NCBI RefSeq assembly: GCF_900163695.1
Contig: NZ_FUIC01000016.1
Span: 56,692 to 120,691, forward strand
DNA: 64,000 nt
From: Gulosibacter sp. 10
GTDB taxonomy: Bacteria; Actinomycetota; Actinomycetes; Actinomycetales; Microbacteriaceae
Direction: 5' to 3'
Translations under genes and position numbers: made by a program
Part shown: positions 1 to 7,435 of the stretch, one piece after another
Numbering within the stretch: position 1 is the stretch's first letter
Layout: every line of letters starts with the position of its first letter
The notes under the pieces: model-generated
Told to the model about the DNA's origin: nothing
Databases searched by the model: none
What the model saw: the letters and a program-made list of their open reading frames with translations, nothing else

Positions 1-696
1 TATCACGAGGGCGGGCACGCGGTGGCGGCCGCCGCGCTGCGGCACACCGACCCGGTGACGAAGATCACGATCCTGCCGCGCGGCCGCGCGCTGGGCTACA
101 CGATGGTCGTGCCGCTGGAGGAGAAGTACTCGGTCACCCGCAACGAGCTGCTCGACCAGCTCACCTACGCGATGGGCGGGCGCATCGCCGAGGAGATCGT
201 GTTCCACGACCCGACCACCGGCGCCTCCAACGACATCGAGAAGGCGACGAAGACGGCGCGCAAGATGGTCACCGAGTACGGCATGTCCAACACCGTCGGC
301 GCGCTCAAGCTCGGCGACAACGAGGGGGACTCGCCCTACTCGCAGTCCACAGGCTCGCCGTACTCGGACTCGACCGCGCACGTGATCGACCGCGAGGTGC
401 ACGCGCTGCTCGAGAACGCGCTGCAGGAGGCCTGGTACGTCATCAACCGCAACCGAGGGGTGCTGGACCGGCTGGCCGCCGAGTTGCTCGAGTACGAGAC
501 CCTCGGGCACGAGCGGCTCGAGGAGATCTTCGCCGACATCGAGAAGCTGCCCGAGCGCCCGCAGTGGCTCTCGAGCTCCGAGCGGCCCGTGAGCGATCTG
601 CCGCCGGTCGAGCTGAAGCCCCACCTGCCGGTGGACGAGCTGGGCCAGGGCGGCGGTCACCGCGGCGGCGCCGCGAACTCGCAGCGTCCGGAGTAG
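1..696 (+). CDS. ftsH: ATP-dependent zinc metalloprotease FtsH, C-terminal part
   Basis: The reading frame is open from the first base, so this is the 3' end of a gene that starts outside the window. The first residues are YHEGGHA, the HEXXH zinc-protease motif of FtsH (HEGGH at bases 4-18). The following segment (AAALRHTDPVTKITILPRGRA, then LGYTMVVP) and the later GGRIAEEIVF and GASNDIEKAT stretches are the conserved M41 peptidase domain. The AAA+ ATPase domain and the N-terminal membrane anchors are missing only because of the window edge. The last 50 or so residues are a Pro/Gly-rich tail typical of actinobacterial FtsH. FtsH degrades misfolded and short-lived membrane and cytosolic proteins at the inner face of the membrane. 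The TAG stop is followed after 3 bases by the folE start, so ftsH and folE are probably co-transcribed. Confidence 0.96.
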   Translation, partial: YHEGGHAVAAAALRHTDPVTKITILPRGRALGYTMVVPLEEKYSVTRNELLDQLTYAMGGRIAEEIVFHDPTTGASNDIEKATKTARKMVTEYGMSNTVGALKLGDNEGDSPYSQSTGSPYSDSTAHVIDREVHALLENALQEAWYVINRNRGVLDRLAAELLEYETLGHERLEEIFADIEKLPERPQWLSSSERPVSDLPPVELKPHLPVDELGQGGGHRGGAANSQRPE

Positions 697-699
697 CCG

Positions 700-1479
700 A
701 TGGCGGTCGATCGAACCCGCGCCGCGGCCGCCATCCGCGAGTTCCTCGCGGCCTGCGGCCTGGCCGAGGACGATCCGCGCCTGACGCGCACCCCTGCGCG
801 CGTGGCCGCGGCCGCCGAGGAGCTGTTCGCGGGGGAGGGCGCCGACCCGGTGCCGGCCCTGCGCGAGGGGCGGATCTCCGTGGACGCCTCGGCGGATGCC
901 GCTGCCGGCGCGGCTGCCGGGGGCGGTGGCTTGTCGGACGGCGCCGCCTCGGCGAGCGCCGCTCCGGATGGCGTCGCGGAGGGCGATGTCGCGGCAGGGG
1001 ACCCTGGTGAGGGGGACAGGGGCGGCGCTGAGGACGGCGCCGCTTCGCCGGCCGATGCCGGCGTTCCCGTCTCGGCGGAAGATTCGGCCGGCAACCTCGT
1101 GCTGGTGCGGAACGTGCGCTTCCGGTCGATGTGCGAGCACCACCTCCTGCCCTTCGACGGCTGGGTGCATCTCGCGTACCTGCCGGGCGACTCGATCATC
1201 GGCTTCGGCCGGCTCTACGACCTCGTCGAGACGGTGTCGAGCCGGCTGTCGCTGCAGGAGCGCCTCGGCGAGGACCTCGTCGAGGCGATCATGGAGGGGC
1301 TGGACGCGCTCGGCGCGCTGGCCGTGGTCGAGGCGCGTCAGGGGTGCGTGGCCGATCGCGGGCCGCGCCAGGCCGACTCCGATTCGGTGACCCTCGCGGC
1401 GCGGGGCTCCCTGCTCGACCCGCAGGCGCGCGCCGACGCGCTGCGGCTCATCTCCCTCGGAGGCCAGGACCGCGAGTAG
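700..1479 (+). CDS. folE: GTP cyclohydrolase I with low-complexity insertion and altered active-site His
   Basis: GTP cyclohydrolase I converts GTP to 7,8-dihydroneopterin triphosphate, the first step of folate synthesis. The core motifs are visible: TPARVAAAAEELFAG (residues 31-45), CEHHLLPF (145-152) with zinc ligands Cys145 and His148, VHLAYLPG (156-163), and the second Cys ligand Cys216. Two oddities stand out. First, residues about 64-127 are an Ala/Gly/Asp/Ser-rich segment inserted between the N-terminal helices and the catalytic core, making the protein 259 residues against the usual 190-220. Second, the family motif EARHxC reads EARQGC here, so the His equivalent to E. coli His179 is Gln214. 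Whether activity survives is unknown. The gene starts 3 bases after ftsH. In related genomes folP usually follows directly; here an accessory module intervenes. Confidence 0.92.
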   Translation: MAVDRTRAAAAIREFLAACGLAEDDPRLTRTPARVAAAAEELFAGEGADPVPALREGRISVDASADAAAGAAAGGGGLSDGAASASAAPDGVAEGDVAAGDPGEGDRGGAEDGAASPADAGVPVSAEDSAGNLVLVRNVRFRSMCEHHLLPFDGWVHLAYLPGDSIIGFGRLYDLVETVSSRLSLQERLGEDLVEAIMEGLDALGALAVVEARQGCVADRGPRQADSDSVTLAARGSLLDPQARADALRLISLGGQDRE

Positions 1480-1482
1480 CGT

Positions 1483-1538
1483 CCGCTGCTCCGCTGCTCC
1501 GCTGCTCCGCTGCTCCGCTGCTCCGCTGCTCCGCTGCT
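1483..1538. repeat. Seven tandem copies of an 8-bp unit
   Basis: Seven perfect copies of CCGCTGCT run head to tail starting 4 bases after the folE stop. The number of such short units often varies between strains by replication slippage. It lies outside any convincing gene. Confidence 0.9.
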
Positions 1539-1539
1539 A

Positions 1540-2096
1540 CGGCGAGCGCGCCGCTGCGGGCGCCCCGCCGCGCCTGGCCGCGCCCGGAACCGCGCGCCCT
1601 GGCGGTTATACGTCGCCGTCGAGCCTTCAGATCCTGGGCTGTCGGGTGCTCGACAGCCGCTACTGCCGCTGTCGGCGGTCATCGCCGCCCTTGATCTGCA
1701 CTAGGAGGGCTATTTCGGAGCCATCCCCGTCATATGGAGGGGATGGCGTCGTCAGTGCCCTCCTAGTGCAGATTCACGTCGCCGCCCCGTGACGGGCGGG
1801 GTGTAGGAAGCAGCCCTGGGGGAGAGCGGCTTCGGGGCAGAAAAGCTTCGCAGAACAGCTTCACGGAGCAGCGCACCCGCGGGGGCAGCGCACTCCCCGG
1901 GAGCAGAGCGGCTTCGGGGAGCGGGGCACCCCTTGGGCAGAGCAGCTTCGAGGAGCTGGGCAGCTCCGGAGGTAGAGCCGCTTCGAAAACCCCGACAGTC
2001 CTGGGCACGGAGCAGCTCCGAAAGCAGCACCCCGGGAGCAGGACAAAATCCGGAAAGCGTCCGCGGCCGTCGCAGCCCGCCTCGGCATTGCGCACT
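1540..2096. other. Intergenic region without a convincing gene
   Basis: No reading frame here has a recognisable protein product. It holds a small hairpin at 1637-1658 (8-bp stem, 6-base loop, no T run; a weak candidate end for the folE transcript), the 80-bp palindromic element at 1694-1773, and from about 1815 to 2040 a GC-rich stretch in which variants of GCAGCTTCGGGGAGC recur at irregular 20-30 base spacing, like a decayed minisatellite. Confidence 0.6.
1694..1773. repeat. 80-bp palindromic element, copy A
   Basis: The outer arms are perfect 17-bp inverted repeats: ATCTGCACTAGGAGGGC at 1694-1710 and its reverse complement at 1757-1773. Inside lies a second 9-bp inverted repeat, GCCATCCCC (1720-1728) and GGGGATGGC (1739-1747). 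A second copy of exactly the same length sits at 4656-4735. By hand alignment the two agree without gaps at about 64 of 80 positions. The form resembles a REP/MITE-type dispersed hairpin. Confidence 0.88.
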
Positions 2097-2124
2097 GGAA
2101 TACATCTGTATACAGTTGCATTCC
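2097..2124. promoter_or_regulatory. Hyphenated palindrome, candidate GntR-family operator
   Basis: A 28-bp site is symmetric about 2110/2111. The centre CTGTATACAG (2106-2115) is a perfect palindrome, and the outer GGAAT (2097-2101) pairs with ATTCC (2120-2124). 12 of the 14 base pairs match. A TGTATACA core is typical of operators bound by FCD-subfamily GntR regulators, and such a regulator is encoded at 3915-4532. It lies about 250 bp before tcuA, so a long leader or a distant promoter is implied. Just downstream, GGGGTGATGCG occurs twice, 23 bases apart (from 2128 and 2151). Confidence 0.5.
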
Positions 2125-2370
2125 GAAGGGGTGATGCGCCTCGTCTGGAGGGGGTGATGCGTCTAGGCAAGCGGATTTCCGCGACGACGCCGCTCACGCC
2201 GAGCGCTTTGCGGAGTCGTGAACGCTCGCCGAAGGGCGGCCGCAACAGGCCCCTCGAGAGCGGCGGGCCAGGACCGCCCGCCCCTCCGCAGTGAACCCCA
2301 CCCGACCATCGCGCCGACCGATCCGACGCGGACGACGACAACCCCGGACTCTACCGGGACGAGGAGAACC

Positions 2371-3882
2371 ATGACTGCACGAGCACACGACCGATTCGAC
2401 GTCATCGTGGTCGGAGGTGGGAACGCGGGTTTCTCGGCGGCCCACGCCGCCGCGGAGCGGGGCCGGCGGGTCCTGCTGCTGGAGCGCGGCGAGGAGGACA
2501 TGGCCGGCGGCAACAGCTTCTACACGGCCGGCGCCACGCGCATCAACCACGAAGGCCTCGAGAACCTCCAGGAGTTCGTCGAGCCCGACGACCGCCACGC
2601 CGCGACCGAGGTGCCGCCCTACAGCAAGGAGGAGTATCTCGCCGACCTGAAGAAGGTCACCGAGGGACGCACCGACCTCGCCATGGCCGAGGTGCTCGTC
2701 GACGAGGCGCAGGACGCCGTGCGCTGGCTGCACGGCCTCGGCCTGCGGTACCGGCTCATGTACGAGCGGCAGGCGTACGAACGGCCCGATGGCTCCTACC
2801 TGTTCTGGGGCGGGCTACACGTCGGCAACGTCGGCGGAGGCGAGGGGCTCATCGAGGATCACACCCGCGTGGCCGGGGAGCTCGGCACCGAGATCCGCTA
2901 CGGGGCGCGGGCTACCGACCTGCTCGTCGAGGAGGGCGCCGTGGTCGGCATCCGCTACGAGGACGGCTCGGGGCAGGAGCACGAGGTGCGCGCCGGCCGC
3001 GTCATTCTCGCCGCGGGCGGCTTCGAGTCCAGCGCCGTGATGCGGCGCGAGCACCTCGGCGACGGCTGGGAGCACGCCAAGGTGCGCGGCACGCCGTACA
3101 ACGTCGGCGACATGCTCAAGGCGGCGCTGGCGATCGGCGCCGCACGCGGCGGCGACTGGCAGACCTGCCACAGCGTGCAGTGGGACGCGAAGTTCCCCGA
3201 GAACGAGAGCAACCGCGAGTTCACCAACCGCCTGACCCGCCAGAGCTACCCGCTCGGCATCATCGTGAACCGCGAGGGCCGCCGATTCCTCGACGAGGGC
3301 GCCGACTTCCGCAACTACACCTACGCGAAGTACGGCAAGGAGATCCTGCGGCAGCCGGGCTCGATCGCATACCAGGTGTTCGATGCGACGCTCCGTCCCA
3401 AGCTCCGCGAGGAGGAGTACGACATGCCCGGCATCGGCGTGATCACGGGCGAGACGCTCGAGGAGCTCGCCGCGCGCATGGATGTGGACGCCGAGGCGTT
3501 CCTGGGCACCGTCGCGGAGTTCAACGCGGGCATCGCGAAGGAAGCCGAGTTCGACCCCACCGTGCTCGACGGCCGCGAATCCGACGTCGTGCCGCCCAAG
3601 AGCAACTGGGCCTGGGCGATCGAGAAGGGGCCGTTCTACGCGTACCCGGTGACGTGCGGCATCACGTTCACGTTCGGCGGGCTCAAGGGCGACCTCGACG
3701 GGCGCGTGCTCGACGAGCGCGGCGAGCCCATCCCCGGACTGTTCGTGTGCGGCGAGATGCTCGGCGGCCTGTTCAGCAACAACTATCCGGGCGGCTCCGG
3801 CCTCGCCGCGGGGATGGTCTTCGGCCGCCGCGCGGGCGCGGCCGCCGCCGATTCGCCGGAACCGGGGCAGGATGGTGCATAG
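2371..3882 (+). CDS. tcuA: FAD-dependent tricarballylate dehydrogenase-like flavoprotein
   Basis: This 503-residue protein belongs to the fumarate reductase/succinate dehydrogenase flavoprotein superfamily. The N-terminal Rossmann motif VIVVGGGNAGFSAA (residues 11-24) binds the ADP part of FAD, and the C-terminal CGEMLGGLFSNNYPGGSG and GLAAGMVFGRRAG stretches complete the FAD site. The middle (RQSYPLGIIVNREGRRFLDE, then GADFRNYTYAKYG) closely resembles TcuA, which oxidises tricarballylate to cis-aconitate. The ATG at 2371 is preferred over upstream in-frame starts because GAGGAG precedes it at correct spacing and the Rossmann strand follows directly. There is no TcuB electron-transfer partner or TcuC transporter nearby, so the natural substrate is uncertain; a related polycarboxylate or 3-ketosteroid-type substrate is possible. 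A GntR regulator follows 32 bases later. Confidence 0.8.
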   Translation: MTARAHDRFDVIVVGGGNAGFSAAHAAAERGRRVLLLERGEEDMAGGNSFYTAGATRINHEGLENLQEFVEPDDRHAATEVPPYSKEEYLADLKKVTEGRTDLAMAEVLVDEAQDAVRWLHGLGLRYRLMYERQAYERPDGSYLFWGGLHVGNVGGGEGLIEDHTRVAGELGTEIRYGARATDLLVEEGAVVGIRYEDGSGQEHEVRAGRVILAAGGFESSAVMRREHLGDGWEHAKVRGTPYNVGDMLKAALAIGAARGGDWQTCHSVQWDAKFPENESNREFTNRLTRQSYPLGIIVNREGRRFLDEGADFRNYTYAKYGKEILRQPGSIAYQVFDATLRPKLREEEYDMPGIGVITGETLEELAARMDVDAEAFLGTVAEFNAGIAKEAEFDPTVLDGRESDVVPPKSNWAWAIEKGPFYAYPVTCGITFTFGGLKGDLDGRVLDERGEPIPGLFVCGEMLGGLFSNNYPGGSGLAAGMVFGRRAGAAAADSPEPGQDGA

Positions 3883-3914
3883 ATAGGCAGACCGTGAGGG
3901 AAGGGAGCGGGCCA

Positions 3915-4532
3915 GTGGGCGTGTACGACGAGATCCGTGCCGCGATCATCGATGGCAGGTTCCCTTCCCACCAGGTTCTGAGCGAGAGCTTCCTCGCGAA
4001 CGAGTTCGGCACGAGCCGCACCCCCGTGCGCGAGGCGCTGTACCGGCTCGAGCACGAGCAGCTCATCGAGCGCGCCTCGCGAGGGGTCCGGGTGCGCGAT
4101 TCGTCGCCCGAGGAGATCCTCGACATCTACGAGGTGCGGATCACCCTCGAGGGGGCTGCGGCGAGGGCGGCCGCGCATCGCGCCACCGCGCTCGACCTGG
4201 CCCGACTGCGGTCGGCGCAGGAATCGATGCGGGATGCCGACGCCGGGGCCTCCGAGCGGTTCAACTCGAATCGCCGGTTCCACGAGGCGATCTGGGAGGC
4301 GAGTCACAATCCCACGCTGATCGACATGCTGCAGCGCCTCGACCTGCACCTCATCCGGTACCCCACCACGACGCTCACATACCGCGATCGGTGGGAGGAA
4401 GCGCTGCAGGAGCACGAGGAGCTGCTCGAGGCGATCGAGCGCCGGGATGCGGAGCGGGCGAGGGAGATCGCCGAGCAGCACATGACGGGCGCCCGCGAGG
4501 CACGGTTGCAGATGTACGCCGACGCCGAATAG
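3915..4532 (+). CDS. GntR-family transcriptional regulator, FCD subfamily
   Basis: The 205-residue product has an N-terminal winged helix-turn-helix (about residues 1-70; VLSESFLANEFGTSRTPVRE is the classic GntR recognition region) and an all-helical FCD ligand-binding domain (about 75-200) with RRFHEAIWEAS and the downstream EHEELLEAIERRD and EQHMTGAREAR helices that carry the metal or ligand-binding His residues. GTG at 3915 is chosen because GGGAG lies 7 bases upstream; an in-frame GTG at 3894 would add 7 residues. It is co-oriented with tcuA and probably controls it, perhaps through the palindrome at 2097-2124. FCD regulators typically respond to small carboxylic acids, in keeping with the neighbour. 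Confidence 0.9.
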   Translation: MGVYDEIRAAIIDGRFPSHQVLSESFLANEFGTSRTPVREALYRLEHEQLIERASRGVRVRDSSPEEILDIYEVRITLEGAAARAAAHRATALDLARLRSAQESMRDADAGASERFNSNRRFHEAIWEASHNPTLIDMLQRLDLHLIRYPTTTLTYRDRWEEALQEHEELLEAIERRDAERAREIAEQHMTGAREARLQMYADAE

Positions 4533-4655
4533 CGGGCCCGGTGCCGGTGGCGCGGAGGCCCGCCTGCCGAGGGCGGCTTTCGTCCGCTCTCGCATGGTCC
4601 TCCCCGCTGCGCTCTGCTTTGCCGTGCCCCGCTGCGCCGAGCGCTCGCGGTTTCG

Positions 4656-4735
4656 ATCTGCACTAGGAAGGCAGTTTCGGGCTCATCCCTGCGATTTCGA
4701 GGGGATGGTGCTGCCAGTGCCCTCCTAGTGCAGAA
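4656..4735. repeat. 80-bp palindromic element, copy B
   Basis: Same length and orientation as copy A at 1694-1773. Left arm ATCTGCACTAGGAAGGC (4656-4672), right arm GCCCTCCTAGTGCAGAA (4719-4735). The right 20 bases before the final one are identical in both copies. The two copies bracket the tcuA/GntR module. Confidence 0.86.
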
Positions 4736-4786
4736 ATCCCTCCGCGCGGCGGGACGACGGCGCCGCCGTGATGGGACAATGGGCGC

Positions 4787-5782
4787 ATGACCTCACCCGT
4801 GCCGCTCCCGACGCCGCGCCCCGAGCTGATGGCCGTGCTCAACGTCACACCGGACTCGTTCTCGGACGGCGGCCTCGTAGAGGCGGCGAGCGCCGCGGAC
4901 CGCACCGAGAAGGCCGTCGCCAAGGCGCTCCGGCTCGTCGACGAGGGCGCCACGATCATCGACGTCGGTGGCGAATCGACGCGTCCCGGAGCCCGGCGCG
5001 TCCCGCAGCAGGAGGAGTCCGCGCGGGTGGTGCCCGTGGTGGCGCGTCTCCTCGAGGCGGGCATCCGGGTGTCGGTCGACACGATGTACGCCGAGACCGC
5101 GGCCGCCTGCCTGGACCTGGGCGACGTGTTCATCAACGACGTCTCGGGCGGCCTGGCCGATCCGGCGATGCTCGCGACCGTCGCCGGACGCGGCGGCCGC
5201 TTCATCCTGAGCCATTGGCGCGGCCACTCGGTGGTCATGAACGAGCTGGCCGTCTACGAGGACACTGCGCAGGAGGTGCACGCCGAGCTCGTGCAGATGC
5301 GCGACCGCGCGCTCGCGGCGGGCATCGCCGCCGAGCGCATCGTGCTCGACCCGGGGCTCGGCTTCGCGAAGGACCGCGACGACAACTGGGCGATCCTCAA
5401 CCGCTTGGACGACTTCCTGGCGCTCGGGCATCCGCTGCTCATCGGCGTGAGCCGCAAGCGCTTCATCGGCGCGCTGCTCGAGGAGGGCGCGCCCGTCACC
5501 GACCGGGATCTGCCGACGGCGGTGATCTCCGCGCTGTGCGCCGTGAGGGGCGTGTGGGGCGTGCGGGTGCACGACGCCCGGGCGACGCGGATCGCGATGG
5601 ATGTGGTGACGGCGTGGTCGGCGGGCGCTGACCACGGGGCGGAGGCCCGCCGTGCGACGCCGTCGGAACCGGCGGCGGAGGACGGCGACGCGCTGATGCT
5701 GCCGGAGAGCGGGCCGACGATCGTCGGCACCGTCGGGGGCGCCGCCCCGGCGGATGACTCGGCTATCGGGAGGGACCAGTGA
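4787..5782 (+). CDS. folP: Dihydropteroate synthase
   Basis: FolP joins 6-hydroxymethyl-7,8-dihydropterin diphosphate to 4-aminobenzoate to give dihydropteroate; it is the sulfonamide target. Conserved blocks appear in order: NVTPDSFSDGG (from residue 19), IIDVGGESTRPGA, INDVSGG, LDPGLGFAKD, GVSRKRFIG and RVHDARATRIAMD. The protein has 331 residues; the last 55 or so extend beyond the usual TIM barrel and are Ala/Glu/Gly-rich with no known domain. ATG at 4787 starts 6 bases after GACAAT (4775-4780), which could be a -10 element of a leaderless transcript; no Shine-Dalgarno is visible. The stop codon overlaps the GTG start of folB-folK by 4 bases, so translation is coupled. Confidence 0.95.
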   Translation: MTSPVPLPTPRPELMAVLNVTPDSFSDGGLVEAASAADRTEKAVAKALRLVDEGATIIDVGGESTRPGARRVPQQEESARVVPVVARLLEAGIRVSVDTMYAETAAACLDLGDVFINDVSGGLADPAMLATVAGRGGRFILSHWRGHSVVMNELAVYEDTAQEVHAELVQMRDRALAAGIAAERIVLDPGLGFAKDRDDNWAILNRLDDFLALGHPLLIGVSRKRFIGALLEEGAPVTDRDLPTAVISALCAVRGVWGVRVHDARATRIAMDVVTAWSAGADHGAEARRATPSEPAAEDGDALMLPESGPTIVGTVGGAAPADDSAIGRDQ

Positions 5783-6825
5783 GCGAGATTCCGGAAGCGC
5801 ACGGCGAGGCGCCGACGACCGGTGCGGCGCAGCCCACGGCGGGGGATGCGGGAAGCGGCGCGGCGCATCCGGCCGAGCAGGCGATCCGGCTGATGCCCAC
5901 GAGGCCGGGGCCGGCCGCGCATCCGGCGCTGCCCGCGCCGGAGCTGGACCGCATCGGGATCTCGCGGCTGCACGTGCACGGCCGCCACGGCGTCTTCGCG
6001 CACGAGCGCGCGTCGGGCCAGGACTTCTACATCGACGCCGAGGTGTGGATCGACACCCGCGCGGCCGCGCAGACCGACCACATCGAGGACACGCTGCACT
6101 ACGGGCACCTCATGCGGGCGCTGTACGAGGTGGCGATGCTCGAGCCGGTGGATCTGCTCGAGACGCTCGCGGAGCGGCTCGCGGCGGTGACGTTCGCGTT
6201 CGCGGGGCCGCAGGCGGTGCGCATCACGGTGCACAAGCCGCAGGCGCCGGTGAAGCTGCGGTTCGAGGACGTGACGGTGTCGGTGCTGCGCTATCGGCCA
6301 GAGGGGGCGGAGCCGGAGATGCCGCGGCGCCCGCACGCCCGCGCGGTGATCGCGCTCGGCGCGAACCTGGGGGCGCGGGAGACGGCGATCCGCGAGGCGA
6401 TGGACGAGGTGGAGCGGCTCGATGGCGTGTGGTCGCGTCGGCGCTCGAGCCTCTACGAGACGCCGGCGCTCACGACGCACGGCATCGACGAGTCGGTGCC
6501 CTCGTATCTCAACGCGGTCATGACGGTGCACACGGATCTCGAGCCGCACGCGCTGCTCGATCGGCTGCAGGCGATCGAGGACGCGCACGGCCGGGTGCGG
6601 CAGGAGCGGTGGGGGAGCCGCACGCTCGATCTCGACCTGATCGAGCACGGCGGGCTGCAGCTCGCGGACGAGCGGCTCGAGCTGCCGCATCCGCGAACCT
6701 TCGAGCGCGCGTTCGTGCTGGCGCCGTGGGCCGAGATCGAGCCGGAGGCGGCGCTCACGGGGCGGGGGCCCATCCGCGAGCTGCTCGCGCAGACCACCGA
6801 CGAGATCAGGAAGTATCGGCCGTGA
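5779..6825 (+). CDS. folBK: Fused dihydroneopterin aldolase / hydroxymethyldihydropterin pyrophosphokinase
   Basis: One 348-residue polypeptide holds two successive folate enzymes. Residues 1-55 are an Ala/Pro-rich leader. Residues about 56-172 are FolB (HGRHGVFAHERASGQDFYID, then DTLHYGHL and the HKP lysine near the end), which splits dihydroneopterin to 6-hydroxymethyl-dihydropterin and glycolaldehyde. Residues about 185-345 are FolK (ALGANLG at the start, RWGSRTLDLDLI and LPHPR later), which pyrophosphorylates that product for FolP. Such fusions are common in Microbacteriaceae. The GTG start overlaps the folP stop and the stop overlaps the DUF3180 start, each by 4 bases, indicating one operon. 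Confidence 0.95.
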   Translation: MSEIPEAHGEAPTTGAAQPTAGDAGSGAAHPAEQAIRLMPTRPGPAAHPALPAPELDRIGISRLHVHGRHGVFAHERASGQDFYIDAEVWIDTRAAAQTDHIEDTLHYGHLMRALYEVAMLEPVDLLETLAERLAAVTFAFAGPQAVRITVHKPQAPVKLRFEDVTVSVLRYRPEGAEPEMPRRPHARAVIALGANLGARETAIREAMDEVERLDGVWSRRRSSLYETPALTTHGIDESVPSYLNAVMTVHTDLEPHALLDRLQAIEDAHGRVRQERWGSRTLDLDLIEHGGLQLADERLELPHPRTFERAFVLAPWAEIEPEAALTGRGPIRELLAQTTDEIRKYRP

Positions 6826-7361
6826 CCCGCACCAACCCGTGGCTGCTCGTGCTGTTCGCCCTCGCGGGCGGCGCGGTGACGTGGGCGATCGAGACGTGGC
6901 TGACGGCGGCGGGGGCGCGGCTGTTCGTCCCGGCCCCGCCGTTCGGGATCACGCTGCTCGTGATGGCGGTGGTGGTGCTGGTGGTGGCGTGGCCCGTGCG
7001 CCGCTACACGCAGGCGCTGCGGCGGGCACTGGATGCGCGCGCCGAGCCGGGCGGGGAGGATGCGGCGAAGAGCGAGGCGGCGGCCCGGGAGGCGGCGCGG
7101 CTGCGGGTGGATCCGTTCTGGGCCACATTCGCGGTGGCGCTCGCGAAGGCGGGCAGCATGGCGGGCAGCCTGTTCGCGGGATGCGGCGCCGCGGTGATCG
7201 CCTGGCTGGCGACCCGCACCGTGGTGGGCGGAGGCGTGGCGGAGCCGGTGTTCGCGGCCGTGGCCTCGGCGGCGCTGGTGGTCGCGGGGCTCGTGGCGGA
7301 GTCGTGGTGCGCGCTGCCGCCGGACGACGGCGCCGAGGAGGGCGCCGCGGAGCCGGTGTAG
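6822..7361 (+). CDS. DUF3180 family membrane protein
   Basis: A 179-residue protein with four predicted membrane helices (about residues 7-25, 38-61, 105-130 and 140-162) separated by a charged Ala/Glu/Arg cytoplasmic stretch. Length, topology and position right after folK match DUF3180, an actinobacterial family of unknown function that sits in the folate operon of many Microbacteriaceae. GTG at 6822 overlaps the folB-folK stop by 4 bases. The function is not known. Confidence 0.85.
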   Translation: MTRTNPWLLVLFALAGGAVTWAIETWLTAAGARLFVPAPPFGITLLVMAVVVLVVAWPVRRYTQALRRALDARAEPGGEDAAKSEAAAREAARLRVDPFWATFAVALAKAGSMAGSLFAGCGAAVIAWLATRTVVGGGVAEPVFAAVASAALVVAGLVAESWCALPPDDGAEEGAAEPV

Positions 7362-7420
7362 CGGGGCGCGGCGTGCTGCCGGCCCGGGGCCCCGGAGGTG
7401 TGGGAGCGCCCCGGCAGGAG

Positions 7421-7426
7421 TAGTGT
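7421..7426 (+). promoter_or_regulatory. Candidate -10 element for the CycA-like permease gene
   Basis: TAGTGT lies 9 bases before the ATG at 7436, and no Shine-Dalgarno lies in between. This spacing fits a leaderless or near-leaderless mRNA, common in Actinobacteria. No clear -35 is visible. Confidence 0.35.
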
Positions 7427-7435
7427 CGTCTCGTT

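Noticed and set aside
2157..2294. 45-codon frame after the GGAGGGGG signal upstream of tcuA
   Set aside because: The translation is low-complexity and Pro/Gly/Arg-rich without features of a real protein. It is mentioned only as a possible translated leader.
2218..2370. Upstream extension of tcuA to 2218
   Set aside because: The added residues (Arg/Pro/Thr-rich) do not resemble any flavoprotein N-terminus, while ATG 2371 has a good Shine-Dalgarno and leads directly into the FAD motif.
1540..2370. tRNA or riboswitch in the long gap before tcuA
   Set aside because: No cloverleaf, anticodon arm with the GTTCGA-type T loop, or known riboswitch core could be recognised; the structures there are simple hairpins and repeats.
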